A program made the translations under genes and the position numbers. From NCBI RefSeq assembly GCF_027853965.1, contig NZ_JAQGLB010000002.1:496001-560000 (forward strand): a stretch of 64,000 nucleotides of DNA, in the 5' to 3' direction. The notes under the pieces are model-generated. The model was not told where the DNA came from. It saw only the letters and a list, made by a program, of their open reading frames with translations, and did not search any database. The DNA is from Saccharopolyspora indica. GTDB taxonomy: Bacteria; Actinomycetota; Actinomycetes; Mycobacteriales; Pseudonocardiaceae. Below are positions 23,895 through 31,456 of this stretch, one piece after another; position 1 is the stretch's first letter, and the number at the start of each line of letters is the position of its first letter.

Positions 23895-25685
23895 ATGCTG
23901 GGTTATCGCAGCGTCTTTCAGGTCGAGCAGGGAAGCGTCGACATCCTTGCCCGGGTCAGAGAACAGCTGCATTCGTGGTTGCGGCGCAAGCAGTACGACG
24001 GCGACGCCCTGAAACCGGGCTCATTGGTGAGCCTGGGGCCCAACGCTGATGGGGTGATGCTGGAAACCGAGGGGAAGGACGGTTCCAGCGCGCTTCGGGT
24101 GCGGGTGACGGAGAAGCAGCCCGGTGGAATCTGGACCAGTCAGCTGACCGTGCACGTGCCCGGCAGCGGTGATCCGGCGATGGTGTGGGTGGACATCATC
24201 AACCCCGAAGTGATTTCCGAAGACGGCGACCAGCCGCAGCGGCGGCAGTGGACGGCCACCCCGAGGCTGGTGCGCGACCTGCTGATGGTGCTCCCTGCCA
24301 CGGACGGCAAGGCACGACTGGATTCCAGGCCGGAGCGAGTGCGGGGCGAGGAAGCCGAGGAACTCGTCGGCATCATCCGGGATCCCGGCCGCCGCGGGCC
24401 GGTCTACCTCGTGGGCAGCGAGGAATCGCTGCCGCAGGAACCCTGGTTCAGGCTGGCGAGCAAAGTACTGCACGAGACGGTGGGCATCGGTGCCGGGTAT
24501 CTGCTGAATCCCGAGGCGACCAGGACCTTCGCGCGGGCGGTCGGCAAGAGCCACGAAGTGCGGCCCGGAACCATGCGGACGTTCCTGCCGGGCGCTGAGC
24601 CTGGCGATACCACCGATGCCCTACGGCATCGCGTGCTCAGCACCGGACGCATCGTCAAGGACGAGCAACGGAGACTGACCCGCCTGCTCGGCTGGCGAGC
24701 GCGGGACGTCGCGATCGAACAACGATTGCCCAAGACCGCAGTGCGGTTGGACCGGCAATTCGAGGAGCAGCTCGACGAGCTGCTCGTGGGTGGTGCAGCC
24801 GCGGCACCGGCCGCACCGCGGATCACCGAAGTGACTCCGGCGATCCTGGGACGCGATGTGGAGATCGTGCAGGTCCTGCGCGAGGAGCTCGGCGAATCCG
24901 AGCTCACCGTCGACCGGCTGCGCGAGGTCGTCGCCTTCGCTCGCGTCGGCCAGGGGGAGCAGGCGAAGCGGCAGGCGCTGTCCGAGCGCTTCGCGGAGCT
25001 GCAGAAGCGCAACGCCGAGCTGCAGGAATCGCTGGACGAGGTGAGCAAGCAGCTCGACGACGAGACGCTGGAACTCGCCGAAGCCAACACCGAGCTGAAC
25101 AAGGAGAAGGCCACCACCAGACACCTCCGAGGTCTGCTCGGAGCGGAGCGCCGTTACGAGGATGCCTGGTCGGAGCCGACCCAAGCCGAGTACGAGCTGC
25201 CGGACTCCTTCCTCGACGTGCTGCCGATGATCAAGGACCTGAAGCACGTCGAGTTCACCGGAGACGACGAACCGACGTTCAAGCTGGAAGAGCGCGACCG
25301 GGCGGGGGTCTGGGCCAGCAAGACGTGGGAAGCGCTGGTCGCTCTGGAGGATTACGCGCGGGCATCCGCGGAAGGCCGCTGCGACCGGGACGTCCACGGC
25401 TACCTGCTGCACTTGCCGGATGGCTGTCGCGGTTTCTCGGCCAACAAGCACGCCCGGGACGAAACCGACGACGTGCGCAGCAACACCAAGCTCTCCCGGG
25501 TCAGGACGTTCCAGGTGCCGCCCGAGTTCGTCGCCGAACGAGAGATCTTCATGGGCGCCCACTTCAAGATCGCGAACTCCGGGATGATCAGCCCTCGCAT
25601 GCACTACTACGACGCCACCAACATCACCGGCAAGATCTACGTCGGCTACATCGGCGTCCACCTGCCCAGCAGGATGACCAACTGA
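23895..25685 (+). CDS. Unrecognised 596-residue protein with central coiled coil
   Basis: ATG at 23895 with GGGAAA just upstream. Residues about 1-310 are soluble alpha/beta (LVSLGPNADGVMLET, VYLVGSEESLPQEPWFRLAS). About 330-425 is a heptad-rich coiled coil (AELQKRNAELQESLDEVSKQ, LELAEANTELNKEK). The C-terminal 170 residues end HFKIANSGMISPRMHYYD, then GKIYVGYIGVHLPSRMTN, which looks like a conserved closing domain I have seen in actinobacterial hypothetical proteins, though I cannot name it. No membrane segment, Walker box or nuclease motif is evident. It stands alone between an ESX cassette and a regulator; a defence role is possible but unsupported. Confidence 0.65.
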   Translation: MLGYRSVFQVEQGSVDILARVREQLHSWLRRKQYDGDALKPGSLVSLGPNADGVMLETEGKDGSSALRVRVTEKQPGGIWTSQLTVHVPGSGDPAMVWVDIINPEVISEDGDQPQRRQWTATPRLVRDLLMVLPATDGKARLDSRPERVRGEEAEELVGIIRDPGRRGPVYLVGSEESLPQEPWFRLASKVLHETVGIGAGYLLNPEATRTFARAVGKSHEVRPGTMRTFLPGAEPGDTTDALRHRVLSTGRIVKDEQRRLTRLLGWRARDVAIEQRLPKTAVRLDRQFEEQLDELLVGGAAAAPAAPRITEVTPAILGRDVEIVQVLREELGESELTVDRLREVVAFARVGQGEQAKRQALSERFAELQKRNAELQESLDEVSKQLDDETLELAEANTELNKEKATTRHLRGLLGAERRYEDAWSEPTQAEYELPDSFLDVLPMIKDLKHVEFTGDDEPTFKLEERDRAGVWASKTWEALVALEDYARASAEGRCDRDVHGYLLHLPDGCRGFSANKHARDETDDVRSNTKLSRVRTFQVPPEFVAEREIFMGAHFKIANSGMISPRMHYYDATNITGKIYVGYIGVHLPSRMTN

Positions 25686-25716
25686 CGAACGGGGCCGGAG
25701 GCCCACCCCGGTGGCT

Positions 25717-26577
25717 TCAGTCCCCGTGGTCGGTGAGTTGTTGGGTGGTGATGACGGCGAGGAGGTCCAGTTTGTCGGCGCTGTCCGTGCCTACCGCGGG
25801 GGTGAACCAGAGGAGTCGTTGGCGGCCGTCTTCGCTGAACAGGTGGAGGCAGTTGACGTCGAGCTCTCCCAGGGCGGGGTGGATGAGGCGTTTTCGGTCG
25901 TTGCGGCGGAATGCCACGTCGTGCTCGGCCCAGAGCTCGGCGAATTCGGGGGAGCAGTGGAGCAGGGTTGCGATCAGCGAGCTCGCTTCGGTGTCCCGGG
26001 CATCCCGGCGCGCTGCTGCGGCTCGCAGGTCGGCGGCCAACGCCCGGGACTGCGTCGGGTGGTCCTCCTCGGGGTAGATCCGCCGTGCCCCGGGGTCGGT
26101 GAACCACCGGTGGATGAAGCTCGCTTCCTGACCGTGGAAGCCCGATTGGTCGCCGAGCAGGGCGACGGCGAGCGGGTTCTGCACGAGGGTGGCGTGCAGA
26201 TCGGTGATGACCTGGGCGGGCGTCGAGGTCAGCCGGGTGAGCAGGTCGAGCATGCCGGGGTGGACGTGCGAGGAGAGGCCGCCCTGCACCGGGACCGGGC
26301 GATCGGCGAGGTGGTAGAGGTGATCGCGCTCGTCGGCGGTCAGCCGCAGGGCCCGCGCGAGGGCCGCGAGCATCTGCTCGGACGGTTGGGAGCCGGCGCC
26401 GCGTTCCAGCTCGTTGTAGTAGTCCACCGACGCGTCCGCGAGCTGGGCCACCTCGTCGCGGCGCAGCCCGGGCACGCGGCGCCGCGGGCCGCGGACGAGC
26501 CCCACGTCCTCGGGGCGGATGCGCTCGCGCCGGGATCGGAGGAACGCGCCCAGCTCGGTGTGTTTCGCGGACTTCAC
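25717..26577 (-). CDS. MmyB/XRE-family helix-turn-helix regulator
   Basis: 286 residues from a GTG at 26577, giving the family start KSAKHTELGAFLRSRRERI. The HTH includes RRVPGLRRDEVAQLADASVD and YYNELERG, and the C-terminal MmyB-like ligand domain runs from LHATLVQNPLAVALLGD to NCLHLFSEDGRQRLLWFTPA. Such regulators usually sit divergent from an SDR oxidoreductase they control, exactly as here (SDR at 26664), with a palindrome between. Confidence 0.88.
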   Translation of the reverse strand: MKSAKHTELGAFLRSRRERIRPEDVGLVRGPRRRVPGLRRDEVAQLADASVDYYNELERGAGSQPSEQMLAALARALRLTADERDHLYHLADRPVPVQGGLSSHVHPGMLDLLTRLTSTPAQVITDLHATLVQNPLAVALLGDQSGFHGQEASFIHRWFTDPGARRIYPEEDHPTQSRALAADLRAAAARRDARDTEASSLIATLLHCSPEFAELWAEHDVAFRRNDRKRLIHPALGELDVNCLHLFSEDGRQRLLWFTPAVGTDSADKLDLLAVITTQQLTDHGD

Positions 26578-26611
26578 GGCCACCAGTCTGGGGCAGCCGG
26601 GGCAGCTGGCA

Positions 26612-26630
26612 CAGGGGACGCCATCCCCTG
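26612..26630. promoter_or_regulatory. Candidate MmyB-type operator
   Basis: CAGGGGA-CGCCA-TCCCCTG, a perfect 7+7 inverted repeat in the 86-bp gap between the divergent XRE gene and the SDR gene. A good candidate for shared control of both genes. Confidence 0.5.
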
Positions 26631-26663
26631 GCACCGCCCGCAGCCGCCCCGCACCGTGGAGGC

Positions 26664-27422
26664 ATGACTTCCACCGACACCACCAGTGCGGCGGTCGGCC
26701 GGGTCGCGGTCGTCACCGGAGGCTCGCGCGGTATCGGCCGGGCCGTGTCCCACCGGCTCAGCTCCGACGGCTGGACCGTCGTCGTCAACTACGTCACCGA
26801 CGCCGCTGCCGCGCAGGAGACGGTGGCCGCGCTCACCGCCGCTGGCGGTACGGCGCTCGCGGTCCAGGCCGACGTCGCCGACGAGAACGCCGTCGCAGCG
26901 CTCTTCGACCAGACCGAGGCGGCGTTCGGGGGCGTGGACGTCGTCGTGAACGCTGCGGGGCGCTTGGCGCTCTCGCCCATCGCCGAGCTCGACCTGAACG
27001 TCCTCGACCAGCTGCACCGGACCAATGTCCGCGGAGCTTTCGTCGTCGCCCAACTGGCCGCCCAGCGCCTGCGCGCAGGCGGTTCCCTCGTGTGCTTCTC
27101 CAGCTCCGTCGTCGGCACGCAGTTCCCCGGCTACGGTGCGTACGCCGCCAGCAAGGGCGCGATCGAGGCGATGACCCTGATCCTGGCGCGCGAGCTGCGC
27201 GGGCGCGACATCACCGTGAACACCGTCGCCCCCGGCCCGACCGCCACCGAGCTCTTCCTCGCGGACAAGACGGAGGAACAGGTCGAGTCGCTGGCCAAAG
27301 CACCGCCGCTGGAGCGCCTGGGCACCCCGGAGGACATCGCCGCTGTCGTCGCATTCCTGACCAGCGCCGAGGGCCGCTGGGTCAACGGCCAGATCCTGCG
27401 CGCGAACGGCGGCATGGTGTGA
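26664..27422 (+). CDS. SDR-family oxidoreductase
   Basis: 252 residues; GTGGAGGC precedes the ATG. Classical short-chain dehydrogenase: VVTGGSRGIGRA cofactor loop, VNAAGR (NNAG equivalent), S near 142 (CFSSSVVG), YAASKGAIE catalytic Tyr/Lys, and PGPTATELF. VNY after beta2 suggests NADP(H). It forms an operon with the tautomerase-like gene 77 bp downstream and is probably regulated by the divergent MmyB-type protein. The substrate is unknown. Confidence 0.9.
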   Translation: MTSTDTTSAAVGRVAVVTGGSRGIGRAVSHRLSSDGWTVVVNYVTDAAAAQETVAALTAAGGTALAVQADVADENAVAALFDQTEAAFGGVDVVVNAAGRLALSPIAELDLNVLDQLHRTNVRGAFVVAQLAAQRLRAGGSLVCFSSSVVGTQFPGYGAYAASKGAIEAMTLILARELRGRDITVNTVAPGPTATELFLADKTEEQVESLAKAPPLERLGTPEDIAAVVAFLTSAEGRWVNGQILRANGGMV

Positions 27423-27499
27423 CGCCCCGCTCTGTTCCGCGGACACCGACGCAGCGGTCCGCCGGACCGCTCGCCCAACACAACCCCAGGAGGACGACC

Positions 27500-27709
27500 G
27501 TGCCATTCGCGCACTTCAAGGTCCCTGCCGACACCATCACTGCGGCGGACAAGAAGAAGATCATCGAACGCACCACCGACCTGTACGCCGAGATCTACGG
27601 GGAGCGGGCGCGGCCGACCACGGTCGTTCTCGTCGACGAGGTCGTTGACGGCGGCTGGGGCGTGGCCGGCAACGTCCTGACCGCCGCCATGCTCAACGGC
27701 GACGTCTGA
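27500..27709 (+). CDS. 4-oxalocrotonate tautomerase-like protein
   Basis: 69 residues from a GTG at 27500 (CAGGAGGA upstream). The second residue is proline (PFAHFKV), which becomes the catalytic N-terminal Pro after Met removal. ADKKKIIERTTDLYAEIYGE and TTVVLVDEV match the tautomerase fold. It lies downstream of the SDR gene in the same operon. The substrate is unknown. Confidence 0.85.
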   Translation: MPFAHFKVPADTITAADKKKIIERTTDLYAEIYGERARPTTVVLVDEVVDGGWGVAGNVLTAAMLNGDV

Positions 27710-27718
27710 TCGCCACGT

Positions 27719-27752
27719 GCGACGGCCCGGCGCCGTGGTGCCGGGCCGTCGC
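27719..27752. terminator. Bidirectional hairpin terminator
   Basis: GCGACGGCCCGGC and GCCGGGCCGTCGC, perfect 13-bp arms with an 8-nt loop, between the convergent tautomerase and TAP-hydrolase genes. Confidence 0.75.
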
Positions 27753-27769
27753 GCAGCGGAGAACCCGCA

Positions 27770-29341
27770 TCAGCGCCAGTTGGCCTGGAGGGCCTCCTGG
27801 AGGAATTCCGGTTGCTGCGGGCGCTTGCTGAACAGGGTGTTCACGCCCTCCGGGGTGGGCTGGGGGAGGGGTTCGCACGTGGTGTCCGGGCCTTCGCCGG
27901 GCTTGCGCGGCGGGAGCTCGCCCGTGAGGAGGTAGTCCGCGATCTGGTCGTCGAGGCAGGTGTTCCCGCTCAGGGAGCCGGAGTGGGTCGTGCCACCGGG
28001 GAGGCTGATCAGGCTCGCTCCGGGGAAGCGCTCGCGGGCTTCCAGAGCTCCCGGGAACGGGGTTGCCGCGTCCAGCTCCTCGCTGATCAGGAGGGCGCTC
28101 TCGACCTTGCTGCCGTCCACCTCGACCGGCTTGCCCGGTTTCGCGGGCCAGAACAGGCACGGGGCGTTGTACCAGGCGTTGGCCCAGGTCTCGAAGGGCG
28201 CCTTCTCGTGGGTCTCCCAGTTGTCCTCGCGCCACTTCGGCCAGCTCTGCGGCCACTTCACGTCCGTGCACTGCACCGACAGGTAGACCGCGTAGCCGTT
28301 GTCGTCGCCCGGCGGGTTCGCGCTGTCGTAGATCTTCTTCAGCGTTTCCCAGTCGCCGTCGTGCACCCAGCCCGCGAACGCCTTGGCGCGGCTGTCCCAC
28401 GCCGACTGCGAGTAGCCCGCGGTCAGGAACAGGTCGGTCCACTCGTCGGGGCCGATCACGCCGCCTGCCGGTTGCGCGTCCAGGGCGGCCTTCTGCTCGT
28501 AGTAGAGCTTCTCGACGTCCGCGCCGGTGGTGCCCAGGTGGAAGGTCGAGTCGTGCTCGGCGATCCAGTCGAAGAAGATCTTGATGTTGCGGTCGAAGGC
28601 CACGTCCTGGTTCAGGTTGGCCTGGTACCAGACGTCTTCGACGTCGACCACGCCGTCCATCACCACCCGGCGCATCCGCTCCGGGTGCAGGGTTCCGTAG
28701 ACCTGGCCGAGGTAGGTGCCGTAGGAGAAGCCGTAGTAGTTGATCTGCTCGGCGCCCAGCGCCTCGCGGATGCTGTCCATGTCCTCGACGACGTCGGTGG
28801 TCTTGATGTGGTCGAGGAGCTTGCCGGTGTTGCCGCAGGCGCGGGCGTAGCCCTCCGAGCGGTCGAGCCAGGTCTGCTCCAGCTCCGGCGTCGTGGGCAG
28901 GTAGTTCGGACGGTCGTAGGAGAAGTAGCCCGGATCGCAGGAGATCGCGGGTTCGCTGGCGCCGACACCGCGCGGGTCGAAGCCGATCCAGTCGTAGGCC
29001 GCTCCGGCGTTCTTGGGCACGTACGCGCCGAGCGCGGACAACCCCAGCCCCGAACCGCCCGGCCCGCCCGGGTTGACCAGCATGACGCCCTGGTACTGGT
29101 CCTCGGGCACGGTGTGCTTGACCCGGGATACGGCCAGCGAGATCTGCTCACCCGCCGGATCGGCGTAGTCCAGCGGGACCTGCAGCGTCCCGCACTCCGC
29201 ACCGGCCTTCTGCAGGCCTTCGTCGGGGCAGGGGCCCCACTGGATCGGTGCCGGGTCGAACTCCGGTGCCGCACTCGCGATCCCCGGCGACAGACCCGCC
29301 AGCAGCCCGGCCGCCATCGCGGCGGTGACGACTTTTCGCAC
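27770..29341 (-). CDS. Secreted TAP-type alpha/beta hydrolase (tripeptidyl aminopeptidase-like)
   Basis: 523 residues with a signal peptide (MRKVVTAAMAAGLLAGLSPG, cleavage near ASA/APE). Hydrolase signatures: oxyanion region NPGGPGGSG, GFDPRGVGAS, nucleophile elbow GFSYGTYLGQVYG (Ser near 219), and the C-terminal TAP domain with ALLISEELDAATPF and the His region PGGTTHSGS. Relatives such as SlpD/SlpE and Tap release N-terminal peptides outside the cell. Monocistronic. Confidence 0.9.
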   Translation of the reverse strand: MRKVVTAAMAAGLLAGLSPGIASAAPEFDPAPIQWGPCPDEGLQKAGAECGTLQVPLDYADPAGEQISLAVSRVKHTVPEDQYQGVMLVNPGGPGGSGLGLSALGAYVPKNAGAAYDWIGFDPRGVGASEPAISCDPGYFSYDRPNYLPTTPELEQTWLDRSEGYARACGNTGKLLDHIKTTDVVEDMDSIREALGAEQINYYGFSYGTYLGQVYGTLHPERMRRVVMDGVVDVEDVWYQANLNQDVAFDRNIKIFFDWIAEHDSTFHLGTTGADVEKLYYEQKAALDAQPAGGVIGPDEWTDLFLTAGYSQSAWDSRAKAFAGWVHDGDWETLKKIYDSANPPGDDNGYAVYLSVQCTDVKWPQSWPKWREDNWETHEKAPFETWANAWYNAPCLFWPAKPGKPVEVDGSKVESALLISEELDAATPFPGALEARERFPGASLISLPGGTTHSGSLSGNTCLDDQIADYLLTGELPPRKPGEGPDTTCEPLPQPTPEGVNTLFSKRPQQPEFLQEALQANWR

Positions 29342-29481
29342 GATTGCTCCCCGTCCATCCGCTTGCGCCCACCAACCAGGTGAGCAATGTGGACAGTAAA
29401 CGCGATGCCACGCGCGAGAGCTGCGCGATTGGCGAGAAATGCTCTGCCCAGGCGACTCTCGCTCGGAGAGACCCGGGTGAG

Positions 29482-29571
29482 GCTCCGTTTCCGCTGTTCA
29501 GTGCCCGTGAGCGTTTTGTGGTGCCATAGCCCCCCAAACCACTCACGGGTCTTTACCAGCGGAAACGGAGC
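29482..29571. repeat. Palindromic element, copy 1
   Basis: Outer arms GCTCCGTTTCCGCTG and CAGCGGAAACGGAGC, inner arms CCCGTGAGCG and CACTCACGGG, centre TGGTGCCATAGCCCCCCA. It matches 51954-52045 in inverted orientation (its right side has GTCTTTACCAGCGG, copy 2's left side CCGCTGGTAAAGAC). Confidence 0.8.
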
Positions 29572-29594
29572 GCATCAAGGTGCCGAGTCCCACC

Positions 29595-29690
29595 CGACCG
29601 CACCTCAGGGGACCGTGACGCGACCCAGCCACGAGGAAGCCCGAAGGCGCGAGTTCAGCCCCAAGGCGTCACTACCACTGTGCATCGCGG
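29595..29690 (+). repeat. Dispersed TAPQG element, copy E (degenerate)
   Basis: CGACCGCACCTCAGGGGACC, then GTGACGCGACCCAGCCAC, then ACTACCACTGTGCATCGCGG. The frame still reads [12 protein letters not shown], but the 3' part (GAGAGGCGGGA) is lost, both flanking genes are on the opposite strand, and the frame has no nearby start. This is the decayed copy. Confidence 0.65.
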
Positions 29691-29692
29691 AT

Positions 29693-30340
29693 TTAGTACG
29701 AGCAGCGGTTGAGCATGGTTTGCAGGGCCGACTTCTCCGCGGTCTGCAGGGTGAGCTGCCAGCGGTGCTTGGTGTGGATCCAGAACTTCGCGTAGCCGCA
29801 GTGCGCGCTGGTGCGCGGGGGTTTCCAGGACGCCGGGTCGCGGTCGCCCTTGGTGCTGTTGATCTCGGTGGTCACCGCGATCAGCTGCGGCCCGTCGAGG
29901 TCGTTGGCGAACGCCTCGCGCTTGGCGGTGCTCCAGCTGCTGGCCCCGGAGCGCCAGGCCTCCGCCAGCGGGACGATGTGGTCGATGCTGATCTTCGAGG
30001 GCGAGGTCCTGGTGACGCCGTCGAAGTAGCTGTACCAGCTGCCGGAGGTGGGGTAGCAGTCCGAGCCCACCTTGACGTTGTCGCCGTCGCGCTTGAGCAC
30101 CTGCTCGCGGGTGCTGCAGGTGCCCGAGACGGTCTTCCAGTGCGGGAACTTCTCCCGGGAGTAGCCGTTCATGGAGCCCTCGGTGCGCACGGTCAACCCG
30201 TTGAGCTCGGACTGGACCTGTGCCTTGCCGGGCACGTCGGGCGGGAAGGCGAGAGCGGTCGGGGCGCCGGCGACGGAGAACGCCAGGAGTGCGGTGAGGG
30301 CGAGTGGTAAGAGGAGCGCGAGTCTGCGTGACGATCGCAC
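29693..30340 (-). CDS. Secreted HNH-family nuclease (DUF1524/GmrSD C-terminal-like)
   Basis: 215 residues from a GTG at 30340 (GGAAGG 8 nt upstream). The signal peptide MRSSRRLALLLPLALTALLA ends near ALA/FPP. The core SIDHIVPLAEAWRSGA (His-Ile-Val-Pro) and QLIAVTTEINSTKGDRDPA, followed by CGYAKFWIHTKHRW, match the bba-metal nuclease of DUF1524-type secreted proteins; two Cys pairs suit an extracellular protein. Probable role: extracellular DNA degradation. Confidence 0.87.
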   Translation of the reverse strand: MRSSRRLALLLPLALTALLAFSVAGAPTALAFPPDVPGKAQVQSELNGLTVRTEGSMNGYSREKFPHWKTVSGTCSTREQVLKRDGDNVKVGSDCYPTSGSWYSYFDGVTRTSPSKISIDHIVPLAEAWRSGASSWSTAKREAFANDLDGPQLIAVTTEINSTKGDRDPASWKPPRTSAHCGYAKFWIHTKHRWQLTLQTAEKSALQTMLNRCSY

Positions 30341-30423
30341 GGGCGTGCCTTCCGATCAGGAGGAAGCGGACATAACACGATCTCCTCGGAATGTGTCACG
30401 CCCTCGCCCGCGGTGTGACCGCA

Positions 30424-30439
30424 CAACTACCGGTAGTTG
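30424..30439. promoter_or_regulatory. Perfect 16-bp palindrome upstream of the HNH nuclease gene
   Basis: CAACTACCGGTAGTTG lies 84 bp upstream of the nuclease GTG (minus strand) and 60 bp beyond the plsC-like stop. The symmetry suits a dimeric repressor or activator site. No regulator is adjacent. Confidence 0.4.
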
Positions 30440-30498
30440 AACAACGTCCGATGTGGATGCCCGCCGAAAGGCCGCACGGCCTCGGCCGATCGGGGCAA

Positions 30499-31335
30499 TC
30501 AGGGCCGCCAGGGGCTCGGCTTGTCCGTGGCCGGGCGGGTCGGGTCCTGGTGGTGGGGTGCGCCGAGCTCGCCGTCGCGGAGCGGGGTCAGGCCCTCGGT
30601 GATCGCTCGCATGATGCGGTCGCGGGCCCGGGCCGCGTCGCCGATGCGGTCGGCGGAGAGGTCGCCGAGGTCGACCGGCGGTCCGAAGTGGACGCGCAGG
30701 CGCGGGCGGCGGCGGACCGCGCGCAGCCACGAGGTGAGCAGGATGCGCAGGTCGGCGGCGCTCTCCACGCGGACCATGCCGTAGCACATCGCCTCGTGGG
30801 CGCCCCACTGGCTGATCGGCACCACGGTCGCGCCGGAGGCCAGCGCCATGCGGGCCGCGCCGGTCTTGCCGCGCTCCGGCCACATGTCCGGTTCCAGCGT
30901 GATGCGGCCTTCCGGGTACACCAGCACCGGGTGGTGGTCGCCGGTCAGGGCCGCGACCACCTTGTCCATCGCCTCGCCGGCGGTGCTCTTGCCGCGATCG
31001 GCGCGGACGTGCCGGCAGCGGCGCAGCACACCGCCCAGCACCGGGGCGTCGAACAGGCCGCCCGTGGCCAGGAAGCGCGGCGCCAGCCGGCGGCTCCGGC
31101 AGGCAGCGATCAGGACCAGCGCGTCCAGGTTGCCGATGTGGTTGGCGGCCAGCAGCAGCGGCTTGCCGCGCAGCTCGTCCGGCACGTCGCCGGTGACCTC
31201 CAGCCGCCCGGTGATGCCGATGATCGCGCGGTCCACCCGCATCAGGGTGCGCCAGAGCAGCGGCGCGCCGCGGAACAGCTTCTCGCGGTCGGTTCGGCGT
31301 GTCGGCTCGTGCGGACCGGTCGGAAGGGCAACCAT
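30499..31335 (-). CDS. PlsC-type 1-acyl-glycerol-3-phosphate acyltransferase
   Basis: 278 residues from the ATG at 31335. The HX4D motif is NHIGNLD (about residue 70) and the glycerol-phosphate site is VYPEGRIT, as in LPLAT/PlsC enzymes that make phosphatidic acid. The open frame runs far upstream, but that part is antisense to ftsK. It diverges from ftsK across 121 bp. Acyl specificity cannot be read. Confidence 0.88.
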   Translation of the reverse strand: MVALPTGPHEPTRRTDREKLFRGAPLLWRTLMRVDRAIIGITGRLEVTGDVPDELRGKPLLLAANHIGNLDALVLIAACRSRRLAPRFLATGGLFDAPVLGGVLRRCRHVRADRGKSTAGEAMDKVVAALTGDHHPVLVYPEGRITLEPDMWPERGKTGAARMALASGATVVPISQWGAHEAMCYGMVRVESAADLRILLTSWLRAVRRRPRLRVHFGPPVDLGDLSADRIGDAARARDRIMRAITEGLTPLRDGELGAPHHQDPTRPATDKPSPWRP

Positions 31336-31443
31336 GATTCTTGAGGATCTCACGCCCGATGCCCCGATTGGGGGAGAACGCCCGAGAAAAGCGTCCGAGC
31401 CGCCGTTCGCCGTGGCTGTTGTGACGGGAGAGGCGGGTGCGGA

Positions 31444-31449
31444 TACCGT
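31444..31449 (+). promoter_or_regulatory. -10 hexamer for leaderless ftsK
   Basis: TACCGT, 7 nt before the ATG at 31457. A TTGTGA lies 19 nt further upstream (31419-31424). The GTGGGGT between could also serve as a weak SD for a short leader. Confidence 0.4.
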
Positions 31450-31456
31450 GTGGGGT

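Larger units (their letters stand above)
29342..29692. other. Gene-free stretch holding two dispersed elements
   Basis: 350 bp between the hydrolase start and the HNH nuclease stop, both on the minus strand. It contains palindromic element copy 1 (29482-29571) and TAPQG repeat copy E (from 29595). The hydrolase promoter should lie in 29342-29480. Confidence 0.6.

Noticed and set aside
23524..24012. Possible gene in the low-GC gap before the coiled-coil protein
   Set aside because: No RBS, Trp/Cys-rich random-looking sequence, overlaps the start of the supported gene at 23895.
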